From assembly GCF_042682045.1 (NCBI RefSeq), contig NZ_JBHUGS010000001.1, positions 62,001 to 126,000 on the forward strand: a stretch of DNA of 64,000 bases. The letters run 5' to 3'. Below the pieces are notes generated by a model. The model made no database searches and had not been told where the DNA came from. It saw only the letters and a program-made list of their open reading frames with translations. The first letter of the stretch is position 1; the number at the start of each line of letters is the position of its first letter. Source of the stretch: Sphingomonas_R arantia. Its GTDB lineage: Bacteria; Pseudomonadota; Alphaproteobacteria; Sphingomonadales; Sphingomonadaceae. The translations under genes were made by a program, and so were the position numbers. Below are positions 25,462-34,387 of this stretch, piece by piece.

Positions 25462-26133
25462 ATGCATCCCGACTTCGCCCATGTCCGGACCTGGATCTTC
25501 GATCTGGACAACACGCTCTACCCGGCGTCGACGGACTTGTTCGCGCTGATCGACGTCCGGATGGGCGAATATGTCCAGCGCCTGCTCGGCGTTGATGCGG
25601 CCGAGGCACGCCGCGTCCAGAAGGCGCATTTCCTCGAACATGGCACCACGCTGTCGGGCCTCATGCGCAGTCACGCGATCGACCCGCGCGAATTCCTGGA
25701 TTACGTCCACGACATCGAAATGGACCGCATCGCCGAGGACCGCCGGCTGGTCGAGGCGATGGCCCGCCTCCCCGGCCGCAAGCTCATCTTCACCAACGGC
25801 GACGCCACCTATGCCGCGCGCGTCCTCGCCCGCATCGGCCTGACCGACGCGTTCGAGGCGATCCACGACATCCACGCCTGCGCCTATCAGGCGAAACCCG
25901 ATCCGCAGGGTTACGCCGCGCTGATCTCCGCGTTCGACATCGACCCCACCACCGCGCTGTTCGTGGAGGACATGGCCCGCAACCTCGTCCCCGCAAAGGC
26001 GCTCGGCATGACGACGGTGTGGGTCGACAACGGCTCCGAATCCGCCGGCCACGGCGCCGATCCCGCCACCATCGACCATGTCATCGACGATGTCGGTGCA
26101 TGGCTTCACGCTATCCAGGAACCCGACGCATGA
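25462..26133 (+). CDS. Pyrimidine 5'-nucleotidase (HAD superfamily)
   Basis: A 223-residue HAD hydrolase of the SDT1-like pyrimidine 5'-nucleotidase group, which dephosphorylates UMP/CMP-type nucleotides. Motif I is WIFDLDNTLYP (nucleophile Asp14), motif II is IFTNGD, and motif IV is ALFVEDMARNL. ATG 25462 is the first start placing the motif normally. The stop overlaps the dapD start (ATGA), a pairing conserved in alphaproteobacteria. Confidence 0.9.
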   Translation: MHPDFAHVRTWIFDLDNTLYPASTDLFALIDVRMGEYVQRLLGVDAAEARRVQKAHFLEHGTTLSGLMRSHAIDPREFLDYVHDIEMDRIAEDRRLVEAMARLPGRKLIFTNGDATYAARVLARIGLTDAFEAIHDIHACAYQAKPDPQGYAALISAFDIDPTTALFVEDMARNLVPAKALGMTTVWVDNGSESAGHGADPATIDHVIDDVGAWLHAIQEPDA

Positions 26134-26951
26134 CCGATCTCGCCGCCACCATCGACGCCGCCTGGGACGACCGCGCTAACATCGGCCTCACCACGCAGGG
26201 TGCCGTCCGCGACGCCGTCACCACCGCGCTCGACATGCTCGACACCGGCCGCGCGCGCGTCGCCGAACCTTCGGACGGCGGCTGGATCGTCAACCAGTGG
26301 CTGAAGAAAGCCGTGCTGCTCTCGTTCCGGCTGAACGACAACGCGCTGATCGACGGCGGCTCGGCCGGGTCGCCCGGGTTCGACAAGGTCCCGTCGAAAT
26401 TCGCCGGCTGGGACGACGCCGCCTTCCGCACCGCCGGTTTCCGCGCGGTCCCCGGCGCGATCGTCCGGCGCGGTGCTTATGTCGCCAAGGGCGCGGTGCT
26501 GATGCCCAGCTTCGTCAACATCGGCGCTTATGTCGGCGAGGGGTCGATGGTCGACGCCTGGGCCACGGTCGGCTCCTGTGCGCAGATCGGCCGCAACGTC
26601 CACCTGTCCGGCGGTGCCGGCATCGGTGGCGTGCTCGAACCGCTTCAGGCGAACCCGGTCGTGATCGAGGACGGCTGCTTCATCGGCGCGCGTTCCGAAG
26701 TCGCCGAGGGCGTCATCGTCCGCGAGGGCGCCGTCCTGTCGATGGGCGTCTATCTCGGCGCGTCGACCAAGATCGTCGACCGCGCGACCGGCGAAGTCTT
26801 CCTCGGCGAGGTCCCGCCCTACGCCGTCGTCGTCCCCGGCACGCTCCCCGGTCTCGCCGGCGGCCCGTCGCTCTACTGCGCCGTCATCGTCAAGCGCGTC
26901 GACGCGCAGACCCGCGCCAAGACCGGCATCAACGATCTGCTCCGCGACTGA
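26130..26951 (+). CDS. dapD: 2,3,4,5-tetrahydropyridine-2,6-dicarboxylate N-succinyltransferase
   Basis: A 273-residue acyltransferase that succinylates tetrahydrodipicolinate in the lysine/meso-diaminopimelate pathway. The N-terminal helical domain (GWIVNQWLKKAVLLSFRL) is followed by the left-handed beta-helix of hexapeptide repeats (GAYVAKGAVLMPSFVNIGAY, VVIEDGCFIGARSEV). The usual active form is a trimer. ATG 26130 overlaps the nucleotidase stop. Other dap genes are not in the window. Confidence 0.96.
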   Translation: MTDLAATIDAAWDDRANIGLTTQGAVRDAVTTALDMLDTGRARVAEPSDGGWIVNQWLKKAVLLSFRLNDNALIDGGSAGSPGFDKVPSKFAGWDDAAFRTAGFRAVPGAIVRRGAYVAKGAVLMPSFVNIGAYVGEGSMVDAWATVGSCAQIGRNVHLSGGAGIGGVLEPLQANPVVIEDGCFIGARSEVAEGVIVREGAVLSMGVYLGASTKIVDRATGEVFLGEVPPYAVVVPGTLPGLAGGPSLYCAVIVKRVDAQTRAKTGINDLLRD

Positions 26952-26980
26952 GGGTTGCCCGGTACGCTCGCTTTAATCAC

Positions 26981-27064
26981 GTCATCCCGGCGAAAGCCGG
27001 GATCTCCCTCCGGTAAAGCTCTCACCCGTAGCCCAAGAGAAATCCCGGCCTCCGCCGGGATGAC
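26981..27064. repeat. Inverted pair of 'TCATCCCGGC' repeats
   Basis: A unit GTCATCCCGGCGAAAGCCGG at the left and its inverted partner ending CCGGGATGAC at the right flank about 30 unique bases. Each half also folds on itself. This is a dispersed palindromic repeat type common in alphaproteobacterial intergenic DNA. It lies between dapD and cysD. Confidence 0.8.
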
Positions 27065-27152
27065 GGCACCAGGGGGTAGCGCCACCCCCAACTATCCCGC
27101 GTGAAAGCAAAACCCGCTTCCCCGCCCCTGCCCCCGCCCTAAATATCCGGGC

Positions 27153-28064
27153 ATGGCCACCGCACCGCAGACCCTGACCCACCTCCAACGGCTCGAAGCC
27201 GAAAGCATCCATATCCTGCGCGAGGTCGTGGCCGAGGCCGAACGCCCCGTGATGCTCTATTCGGTGGGCAAGGACTCGGCCGTCATGCTGCATCTCGCGC
27301 GCAAGGCGTTCTACCCGGCCCCGCCGCCCTTCCCGCTGCTCCACGTCGACACCACCTGGAAATTCCGGGACATGTACGCACTGCGGGATCGCATGGCGGC
27401 GGAAAGCGGCATGGAACTGCTCGTCCACCGCAACCCGGATGCGGAGGCGCGCGGCATCAACCCGTTCGACCATGGTGGCCTCCACACCGACATGTGGAAG
27501 ACCGAAGGCCTGCGCCAGGCGCTCGACAAATATGGTTTCGACGCGGCCTTCGGCGGCGCCCGGCGCGACGAGGAGAAGAGCCGCGCCAAGGAACGGGTGT
27601 TCTCGTTCCGCACCGCCACCCACCGCTGGGATCCCAAGACACAGCGCCCCGAACTCTGGCGGCTCTACAACGCCCGCAAGGCGAAGGGCGAAAGCATGCG
27701 CGTCTTCCCGATCAGCAACTGGACCGAACTCGACATCTGGCAGTACATCCAGGCCGAGGCGATCCCGATCGTCCCGCTCTACTTCGCCGCCCCCCGCCCC
27801 ACGGTCGAACGCGACGGCATGCTCCTGATGGTCGACGACGACCGCTTCCGCTTGCGGCCCGGCGAAGTCCCGGTCGACCGCTCGATCCGCTTCCGCACGC
27901 TCGGCTGCTACCCGCTGACCGGCGCGGTCGAAAGCGAGGCGACGACCCTCCCCCAGGTCATCCAGGAAATGCTCCTGACGACCACCTCCGAACGCCAGGG
28001 CCGCGCCATCGACCACGACCAGTCCGGCAGCATGGAGAAGAAGAAGCAGGAGGGCTATTTCTGA
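27153..28064 (+). CDS. cysD: Sulfate adenylyltransferase subunit 2
   Basis: A 303-residue ATP-sulfurylase small subunit that forms adenosine 5'-phosphosulfate from sulfate and ATP, driven by GTP hydrolysis in CysN. The PP-loop SVGKDSAVML (37-46) binds ATP; FGGARRDEEKSRAKER and GCYPLTGA are family signatures. The C-terminus ends in MEKKKQEGYF as usual. It is first in the sulfate-activation operon cysD-cysNC-cysQ, but 166 bases carrying a repeat separate it from cysNC. Confidence 0.97.
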   Translation: MATAPQTLTHLQRLEAESIHILREVVAEAERPVMLYSVGKDSAVMLHLARKAFYPAPPPFPLLHVDTTWKFRDMYALRDRMAAESGMELLVHRNPDAEARGINPFDHGGLHTDMWKTEGLRQALDKYGFDAAFGGARRDEEKSRAKERVFSFRTATHRWDPKTQRPELWRLYNARKAKGESMRVFPISNWTELDIWQYIQAEAIPIVPLYFAAPRPTVERDGMLLMVDDDRFRLRPGEVPVDRSIRFRTLGCYPLTGAVESEATTLPQVIQEMLLTTTSERQGRAIDHDQSGSMEKKKQEGYF

Positions 28065-28080
28065 TGGGAAATCGTCTTCT

Positions 28081-28202
28081 TCCCCCTCTCCCCCCCGGGG
28101 AGAGGGCCGGGGAGAGGGGAGCAACGCCGCAACAAGCCGCAACCGCCCCGCTTGCCCAAACGTCGCGGCCTCTCCCAACCCTCTCCCCAAAGGGGAGAGG
28201 GC
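28081..28202. repeat. Dispersed C/T-rich palindromic repeat, copy E, inside the cys operon
   Basis: An inverted pair of hairpins with cores CCCCTCTCCCCCC/GGGGAGAGGG and CTCTCCCC/GGGGAGAGG, filling most of the cysD-cysNC gap. The segment GGGGAGCAACGCCGCA is shared with copy I at 61.57 kb. Confidence 0.85.
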
Positions 28203-28230
28203 TAAAGAACACCGCCCATAAGGCCGCAGC

Positions 28231-30156
28231 ATGACCGACACAGCCTACCGCGCCCCCGATCTCGTCGCGTCGGACATCGACAGCTACCTAGACCAGCACG
28301 CGCACAAGTCGCTGCTCCGCTTCATCACCTGCGGCTCGGTCGACGATGGCAAATCGACCCTCATCGGCCGCCTGCTCTACGATTCGAAAATGATCTTCGA
28401 GGACCAGCTTGCCGCGCTCGAAGCCGACTCCAAGCGCGTCGGAACCCAGGGCCAGGACATCGATTTCGCACTGCTCGTCGACGGCCTTGCCGCGGAACGC
28501 GAACAGGGCATCACGATCGACGTCGCCTACCGCTTCTTCTCGACCGACCGGCGCAAGTTCATCGTCGCCGACACGCCCGGCCACGAACAATATACCCGCA
28601 ACATGGTCACCGGCGCGTCCACCGCCGACCTCGCCGTCATCCTGGTCGATGCGCGGAAGGGCATCCTGACCCAGACGCGCCGGCACAGCTACCTCGCCCA
28701 CCTCATCGGCATCCGCAAACTGGTGCTGGCGGTGAACAAGATGGACCTGATCGGCTACGACCGCGTCAAATATGAGGACATCGTCGGCGAATATCGCGAA
28801 TTCGCCAGCACGATCGGCATCGACGATTTCGTCCCCATCCCGATCTCCGGGTTCAAGGGCGACAACATCGCCAGCCGGTCCGACCACACCCCGTGGTTCA
28901 CCGGCCCCACGCTGATGGAGCATCTCGAAACCGTCCCGCTCGACGTGACGGCCGATCAGGCGCGCCCGTTCCGCATGCCGGTCCAGTGGGTCGCGCGCCC
29001 CGATCTCGACTTCCGCGGCTTCTCCGGCATGATCGCCGCCGGCCGCATCGCGCCCGGCGACCCCGTCCGCATCCTCCCCTCCGGCCGCACCACGACGGTT
29101 GCGCGGATCGTGACGCACGGCGGCGACCTGCCGCACGCGGTCGCTGGCCAGTCCGCGATGCTGACGCTCGCGGACGAGGTCGATTGCAGCCGCGGCGACG
29201 TCATCGTCCGCGCCGATGCGCCGGCGGAGGTCGCCGACCAGTTCGAGGCCACGATCCTATGGATGGCGGACGAGGAGATGCTCCCCGGCCGCAGCTACTG
29301 GCTCAAACTGGCGACGCAAACCGTCTCGGCGCAGCTCCAAGCCCCGAAATACCAGGTCAACGTCAACACGATGGCGCATCTGCCCGCGCGCACGCTCGGC
29401 CTGAACGCGATCGGCGTCGCCAACCTGTCGACCGATCGCCCGGTCGTGTTCGAACCCTATGCCGCGCCCGACGGCGCGATCAGCCGCGACCTGGGCGGCT
29501 TCATCCTGGTCGACAAGATCACCAACGCCACAGTCGCCGCCGGCCTCATCCACTTCGCACTGCGCCGCGCCGCCAACGTCCATTGGCAGGCGATCGACGT
29601 GACGCGCGAGGCGCACGCGGCGCAGAAGAACCAGCGCGCCCGCCTGCTCTGGTTCACCGGGCTGTCCGGCGCCGGCAAGTCCACCATCGCCAACCTTGTG
29701 GAGAAGCGCCTGCTGGCACTCGGCCATCACAGCTTCCTGCTCGACGGCGACAATGTCCGCCACGGCCTCAACCGCGATCTCGGCTTCACCGATGCCGACC
29801 GGGTCGAGAATATCCGCCGCGTGGGCGAAGTCGCGCGGCTGATGACCGACGCCGGCCTGATCGTGCTGACCGCCTTCATCTCGCCGTTCCGCGCGGAACG
29901 TGACATGGTCCGTGCCATGCTCCCGCCCGGCGAATTCATGGAGGTCCATATCGACACCCCGCTCGACGTCGCCGAAAGCCGCGACGTGAAGGGCCTCTAT
30001 GCCAAAGCCCGCGCCGGACAGCTCGCCAACTTCACCGGCATCGACAGCCCGTATGAGGCGCCGCTGAACCCCGAAATCCGCGTCAACACGATCGACATGA
30101 CCCCCGAACAGGCCGCCGAGGCGATCGTCGACCATCTCCTGAGCATGCCCGCATGA
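28231..30156 (+). CDS. cysNC: Bifunctional sulfate adenylyltransferase subunit 1 / adenylylsulfate kinase
   Basis: A 641-residue fusion. The N-terminal CysN GTPase (G1 GSVDDGKST at 35-43, ADTPGHEQYTRNM, NKMDLIGYD) powers APS formation with CysD. The C-terminal CysC domain, with P-loop GLSGAGKST near residue 477 and DGDNVRHGLNRDLGF, phosphorylates APS to PAPS. The fusion is frequent in Proteobacteria. ATG 28231 follows the repeat-filled gap; the stop overlaps cysQ (ATGA). Confidence 0.97.
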   Translation: MTDTAYRAPDLVASDIDSYLDQHAHKSLLRFITCGSVDDGKSTLIGRLLYDSKMIFEDQLAALEADSKRVGTQGQDIDFALLVDGLAAEREQGITIDVAYRFFSTDRRKFIVADTPGHEQYTRNMVTGASTADLAVILVDARKGILTQTRRHSYLAHLIGIRKLVLAVNKMDLIGYDRVKYEDIVGEYREFASTIGIDDFVPIPISGFKGDNIASRSDHTPWFTGPTLMEHLETVPLDVTADQARPFRMPVQWVARPDLDFRGFSGMIAAGRIAPGDPVRILPSGRTTTVARIVTHGGDLPHAVAGQSAMLTLADEVDCSRGDVIVRADAPAEVADQFEATILWMADEEMLPGRSYWLKLATQTVSAQLQAPKYQVNVNTMAHLPARTLGLNAIGVANLSTDRPVVFEPYAAPDGAISRDLGGFILVDKITNATVAAGLIHFALRRAANVHWQAIDVTREAHAAQKNQRARLLWFTGLSGAGKSTIANLVEKRLLALGHHSFLLDGDNVRHGLNRDLGFTDADRVENIRRVGEVARLMTDAGLIVLTAFISPFRAERDMVRAMLPPGEFMEVHIDTPLDVAESRDVKGLYAKARAGQLANFTGIDSPYEAPLNPEIRVNTIDMTPEQAAEAIVDHLLSMPA

Positions 30157-30923
30157 CCGACGCCACCACCCCCGGCACGACCGCCGAACAACTCGACGAC
30201 GCCGCCCTCGCGCGACGCGTGGCCGAAACCGCCGGCGAGATCCTCATGACGCTTCGCGGGTCGGACCTGTTCCGTGGCAAGGCGCTCGGTGCCGCCGGCG
30301 ATGCGGTCGCCAACGCCTTCATCATGGCTGCATTGCGCGAGGCCCGCCCCGACGACGCGATCCTGTCGGAGGAGGAAGCTGCCGACCCCGCCCGCCTCGC
30401 CAACACCCGCGCCTGGATCGTCGATCCGCTCGACGGCACGCGCGAATATGGCGACGGCCGCGCCGATTGGGCGGTCCACATCGCGCTCGCGGTCGACGGC
30501 CACGCCACCGCCGGCGCGGTCGCCCTCCCCGCGCAGGCGCACACCATCTGCACCGCCGGCTGCGTCGCGCCGGGCCAGACCGAAGGCCGCATCCGCATGG
30601 TCGTCAGCCGCTCCCGCCCTGCCGCGGAAGCACTCAAGGTCGCCGACGCGCTTGACGCCGAACTGATCCCGATGGGCTCGGCCGGCGCAAAGGCGATGGC
30701 CGTCGTCCGCGGCGAGGCCGACATCTACCTCCACAGCGGAGGCCAGTATGAATGGGACAGCTGCGCGCCCGTCGCCGTGGCCCAGGCCGCCGGCCTCCAC
30801 GTCAGCCGGATCGACGGCAGCCCGCTGGTCTACAACACCGCCGACCCGTGGCTCCCCGACCTGCTCATCTGTCGCGCCGATCTGGCCGAACCGGTGTTCG
30901 CGGTGCTACGCGGGCAAGCATGA
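30153..30923 (+). CDS. cysQ: 3'(2'),5'-bisphosphate nucleotidase CysQ (inositol monophosphatase family)
   Basis: A 256-residue Mg-dependent phosphatase that removes the 3' phosphate of PAP, the by-product of PAPS use. The family metal sites are visible: LSEEEA (72-75) and DPLDGTREYG (91-100), with a C-terminal YEWDSCAPVAVA carrying the third Asp. Overlap with cysNC fits this role. The overlap with the following exonuclease gene extends the operon. Confidence 0.92.
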   Translation: MTDATTPGTTAEQLDDAALARRVAETAGEILMTLRGSDLFRGKALGAAGDAVANAFIMAALREARPDDAILSEEEAADPARLANTRAWIVDPLDGTREYGDGRADWAVHIALAVDGHATAGAVALPAQAHTICTAGCVAPGQTEGRIRMVVSRSRPAAEALKVADALDAELIPMGSAGAKAMAVVRGEADIYLHSGGQYEWDSCAPVAVAQAAGLHVSRIDGSPLVYNTADPWLPDLLICRADLAEPVFAVLRGQA

Positions 30924-31561
30924 GCCACAGTTTCGTCGCGATCGACCTCGAGACCGCGAACCGCAACACGCGCAGCATCTGCCAGATCGGCATCGTCGTG
31001 TACGAGGACGGGCGCGAAGTCGCGTCGGAGGTCGTGCTGGTCAACCCGCGCGAACCGTTCGAACCGATGAACATCCGCGTCCACGGTATCCGCGACACGC
31101 ACGTCACCGACGCCGCCTGCTTTCCCGACCTGCACGACTGGCTCCATGCGCATCTCCACGACCGCATCGTCCTGGCACACGGCAATTTCGACCGCGGCGC
31201 GCTCCGCAACGCCTGCGAACACCACATCCTCCCCGCCTTCGCCTGCCGCTGGCTCGACAGCGTCACCATCGCCCGCCGCGCCTGGCCCCACCTGAAGGGC
31301 GAAGGCGGCGGCCACGGCCTCGCCAACCTGGCCAAGGTCTTCAACCTGACCTTCCGCCACCATGACGCCCTGGAAGACGCCCGCGCCGCCGGCACCCTCA
31401 CCCTCCGCGCCCTCGAAGAACAAGGCTGGACCCTCGACGACTGCTTCGGCCGCTACACACCGAAGGCTTCAACCCTGAAGGCCGCGGATCAGGCCTCGAA
31501 GAAGTCTTCGTCCAGCCGTTTGATCGACACCGTTTCCTCAATTCGACACCCGACGTCGTAG
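30920..31561 (+). CDS. DEDDh-family 3'-5' exonuclease
   Basis: A 213-residue DnaQ-type exonuclease. Exo I is FVAIDLETAN (Asp9, Glu11), Exo II lies around HGNFDRGAL and Exo III is HHDALEDARAA with the His and Asp of DEDDh enzymes. ATG 30920 overlaps the cysQ stop. The last 25 or so residues, rich in Ser and Lys, are read from DNA antisense to the 3' end of mrr (73-base convergent overlap). They are unlikely to be part of the conserved fold. Substrate is unknown; repair or RNA processing are both possible. Confidence 0.85.
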   Translation: MSHSFVAIDLETANRNTRSICQIGIVVYEDGREVASEVVLVNPREPFEPMNIRVHGIRDTHVTDAACFPDLHDWLHAHLHDRIVLAHGNFDRGALRNACEHHILPAFACRWLDSVTIARRAWPHLKGEGGGHGLANLAKVFNLTFRHHDALEDARAAGTLTLRALEEQGWTLDDCFGRYTPKASTLKAADQASKKSSSSRLIDTVSSIRHPTS

Positions 31562-32396
31562 CGGATCAGCAACGCCGCCAGTTGCAAACCGTCGATCAAC
31601 ACGATCCGCTTGCTCAACCCGTCCGCCGTCTGGCGCGCCGCCGTCGTGTAGTAGGACGTCGTGACGAACAGACCCTTGCCGGCCTTCACCTGATCGAGCG
31701 CCCCGAAGAAATCGCGGATCGCCCCCGCCCCAACGGCATTGCCATCGCCGTAGCGCTTGGCCTGAACATAAATACGCTCCAGCCCGAGCGCGTCCTGATC
31801 GATAACGCCATCGACGCCCTCGTCGCCACTACGCCCCAGCGCACGCCCGGCATCGGTCACGGAGCCGCCATAGCCCATGGCCGTCAGCAGCTTCACCACA
31901 AGGCCCTCGAAGAATGCCGGTGAGGCAGATTGAACCCGTGCCAGCAAAACTGCCGACAGATCCGCCTCGATCTGATCGCGCGCCTGACGAATCATCTCGT
32001 CCGGTATCAGATTACTGACAACTTCCGGTTCCACCGCCGCAACGGAACTGCTTCGTTCAGGACCTACCAAGAACTCCGGAAACTGCCTCAAATACACGAG
32101 GTCGATTCGCGATGGCTCACTCGCCAGCACCTACCGACCTCGGTCGTTGATGCAAAAACAAGCCCGCCGCGTCATGTCGATCAAACCGGCCTTGGCCAGA
32201 TGACTCTTCGCCCACGACACGCGGTTGCCAAACACGGTCTGCTGCCCGGATGGCACCCGCTGGGCCAGTTGGTCCTGAGACAGTCCGAACTGATCCGGCA
32301 GCCGCGCGACGGTCTCGCCGATCCGAACGTCCCCATCCCGCGCGTCGCGCAGGACAGGGAGCATCAACGTCTGAAATCGGGAATGTCGCCGGGCAT
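31489..32396 (-). pseudogene. mrr: mrr restriction endonuclease, disrupted by a frameshift and an amber codon
   Basis: Remnant of an Mrr-type methylation-dependent restriction enzyme of about 300 residues. ATG 32396 (sharing bases with the dnaN stop) opens MPGDIPDF, then one base is missing near 32373. The family sequence QTLMLPVLRD continues only in the next frame. That frame carries the Mrr N-terminal winged helix to INDRGR, where TAG at 32133-32131 interrupts it. The next codons VLASEPSRIDLVYLRQFPEF resume in the same frame. The PD-(D/E)XK region is intact (GDEGVDG...YVQAKRY), as is the C-terminus DEDFFEA. Two independent lesions suggest an inactive gene, although the downstream catalytic part could be translated from GTG 32130. 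Confidence 0.88.
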
Positions 32397-33517
32397 CAAA
32401 CCCGCATCGGCATCAGCACATACAGCGCCGACGACGTATCATTCTCGCGGATCAGCGTCGGCGCCGCAGCGTCGGCTAGGTGGACCTCGATCATGTCGCC
32501 GTCCACCTGACCCAGGATGTCGAGCAGGTAGCGCGCGTTGAAGCCGATCTCGAAGCCCGACGCGGTATATTCGCCCGGCACTTCCTCGGCCGCGGTCCCA
32601 TTCTCCGGGCTCGTCACCGACAGCGTGATCTTGTCGCGATCGAGCGCCATCTTGACCGCGCGGGTCTTCTCGCTGGCGATCGTGGCGACGCGGTCGACGC
32701 CCTGCATGAAGCTCTTCGGATCGATCTTGAGCAACTTGTCGTTCGCGGTCGGGATGACACGCGAATAGTCCGGGAAGGTCCCGTCGATCAGCTTCGACGT
32801 CAGGATCGCATGGTTCAGCCCGAACCGGATCTTGGTCGGCGACAGCGTGATCTCCACATCGCCGTCCACCTCGTCGAGCAGCTTGCGCAGTTCCGCGATG
32901 CACTTCCGCGGTACGATCACGTCGGGCATCGCCTCCGCCCCGGCCGGGCGCGGCACGGTCACGCGCGCCAGCCGGTGGCCGTCGGTCGCCGCAGCCTTCA
33001 GCACCGGGCCGGTCGTGCTGTCGCCGTCCGTCACGTGCAGGAAGATGCCGTTGAGATAATAGCGCGTCTCTTCGGTCGAGATCGCAAAGCGCGTCTTGTC
33101 GATGATCTGCTTCAGTGTATCGGCCGGCAGCGCGAACTTCGTCGGCAGGTCGCCTTCCGCGATCATCGGGAAATCGTCGCGCGGCAGGGTCGACAGGTTG
33201 AACCGCGCGCGCCCGGCCACGATCAGCATCTTGCCGTCCGCCGCGGTCAGTTGCACCTGGCTGCCCTCGGGCAGCTTCCGCGCGATATCGAACAGCGTGT
33301 GCGCCGACACGGTGGTGGCGCCCGGCTGGTCCACCGCAGCCGCCACGGTCTCGACGACCTGCAGGTCCAGGTCGGTCGCCATCAGCTTCAGCGTACCGTC
33401 CGCCGCCGCTTCGATCAGCACGTTGGACAGGATCGGGATGGTGTTGCGACGCTCCACCACGCTTTGCACGTGACTGAGGCTTTTCAGCAGGATGGTCCGC
33501 TCGATCGTCGCCTTCAT
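32396..33517 (-). CDS. dnaN: DNA polymerase III subunit beta (sliding clamp)
   Basis: A 373-residue beta clamp that encircles DNA and tethers polymerase III. It starts MKATIERTILLKSLSHVQSV and shows the three-domain clamp layout, with RRNTIPILSNV and a hydrophobic C-terminal PMRV that closes the subunit. dnaA and recF are not beside it, unlike in many bacteria, but it lies about 7 kb from the proposed origin. The minus-strand direction agrees with leftward replication. Confidence 0.97.
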   Translation of the reverse strand: MKATIERTILLKSLSHVQSVVERRNTIPILSNVLIEAAADGTLKLMATDLDLQVVETVAAAVDQPGATTVSAHTLFDIARKLPEGSQVQLTAADGKMLIVAGRARFNLSTLPRDDFPMIAEGDLPTKFALPADTLKQIIDKTRFAISTEETRYYLNGIFLHVTDGDSTTGPVLKAAATDGHRLARVTVPRPAGAEAMPDVIVPRKCIAELRKLLDEVDGDVEITLSPTKIRFGLNHAILTSKLIDGTFPDYSRVIPTANDKLLKIDPKSFMQGVDRVATIASEKTRAVKMALDRDKITLSVTSPENGTAAEEVPGEYTASGFEIGFNARYLLDILGQVDGDMIEVHLADAAAPTLIRENDTSSALYVLMPMRV

Positions 33518-33583
33518 GTCCGCCCCAAATCTCTACCAGCCAACCGGACCCGCGTTATAGCGCGGCGGGACGTCCGGGGAAGG

Positions 33584-33611
33584 AAAAAGGGCGGAGGTTT
33601 CCCCCCGCCCT
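33584..33611 (-). terminator. Rho-independent terminator after the outer-membrane protein gene
   Basis: On the minus strand, stem AGGGCGG and CCGCCCT (pairing 33605-33611 with 33588-33594) is followed by a run of five T. It lies 29 bases past the stop of the porin-like gene and before dnaN. Confidence 0.75.
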
Positions 33612-33639
33612 CGTTCATATCGTCAGGATCGGTCCGCGA

Positions 33640-34215
33640 TCAGAAACGGAAACCGAAACCGGCGACTGCCTGGTTGCGGCTGAAGCCGTCCTCATGATTG
33701 GAATAACGATATTCCGCCTTCACATAGCTGTTCGGGCCGACCGCATATTCCGCGCCGACGCCCGCCCGGATACCGTCCAGGTTGGTCTTGCCCAGCGTCG
33801 TCTCGCTCGTGCCGTTGTCGCTGGTCAGCTTGAACTGCGCGTTGGTGTAGCCCGCCTTTGCGTACAGCAGCGTGCGGCCACCGACGACGGTGCCGACGCG
33901 GGCACCGGCATACAGGTCACGCCCGGCCTTCGCGCAGAAACGCGGCGAAACGGCGGACTGCAGGCCATCGCACTGGCGCACGTCGCTGTCCGCGGCCTCA
34001 CCCTCAATGCCCACGACCAGACCGTTCATCTGCATGTCGTAACCGGCGGCGACGCCGTACATCACCGCGTCGTCGTTATCGCCGTTCTTGACGTTGTCGT
34101 ACCCGACGATGCCCTCGACGCGCGCGCCGGTGAACGGTGCGGCGGTCTGTGCCATGGCGGGGGCGGCGACCAGCATGGTGGAACCGAGGATGGCGGCAAA
34201 AGCTACGCTACGCAT
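33640..34215 (-). CDS. Outer-membrane beta-barrel (opacity-type porin family) protein
   Basis: A 191-residue protein with a signal peptide (residues 1-23, ending AMAQ) and alternating amphipathic strands, ending in the terminal phenylalanine motif GFGFRF used for barrel assembly. It belongs to the small OmpA/opacity-like barrels. ATG 34215 has GGAG upstream; the earlier in-frame ATG would extend past the ribosome site. A 13-base palindrome CATGTGACACATG (34227-34239) overlaps the ribosome-binding region. A terminator follows the gene. Confidence 0.85.
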   Translation of the reverse strand: MRSVAFAAILGSTMLVAAPAMAQTAAPFTGARVEGIVGYDNVKNGDNDDAVMYGVAAGYDMQMNGLVVGIEGEAADSDVRQCDGLQSAVSPRFCAKAGRDLYAGARVGTVVGGRTLLYAKAGYTNAQFKLTSDNGTSETTLGKTNLDGIRAGVGAEYAVGPNSYVKAEYRYSNHEDGFSRNQAVAGFGFRF

Positions 34216-34387
34216 GTCATATACTCCATGTGACACATGCCCTTGTCGGGCGTGGGGGCTCAGTGCATGAAACCGCGTGGCGTTGCATGAACCTCATCTA
34301 AACAGCGTTTTTTGTGGCATTTTTGCTACAGGGGCTTGCGGGGAAGCCCGACGATCCAGTGTCGGACGAGTTGTCGGCGTTGTTGCG

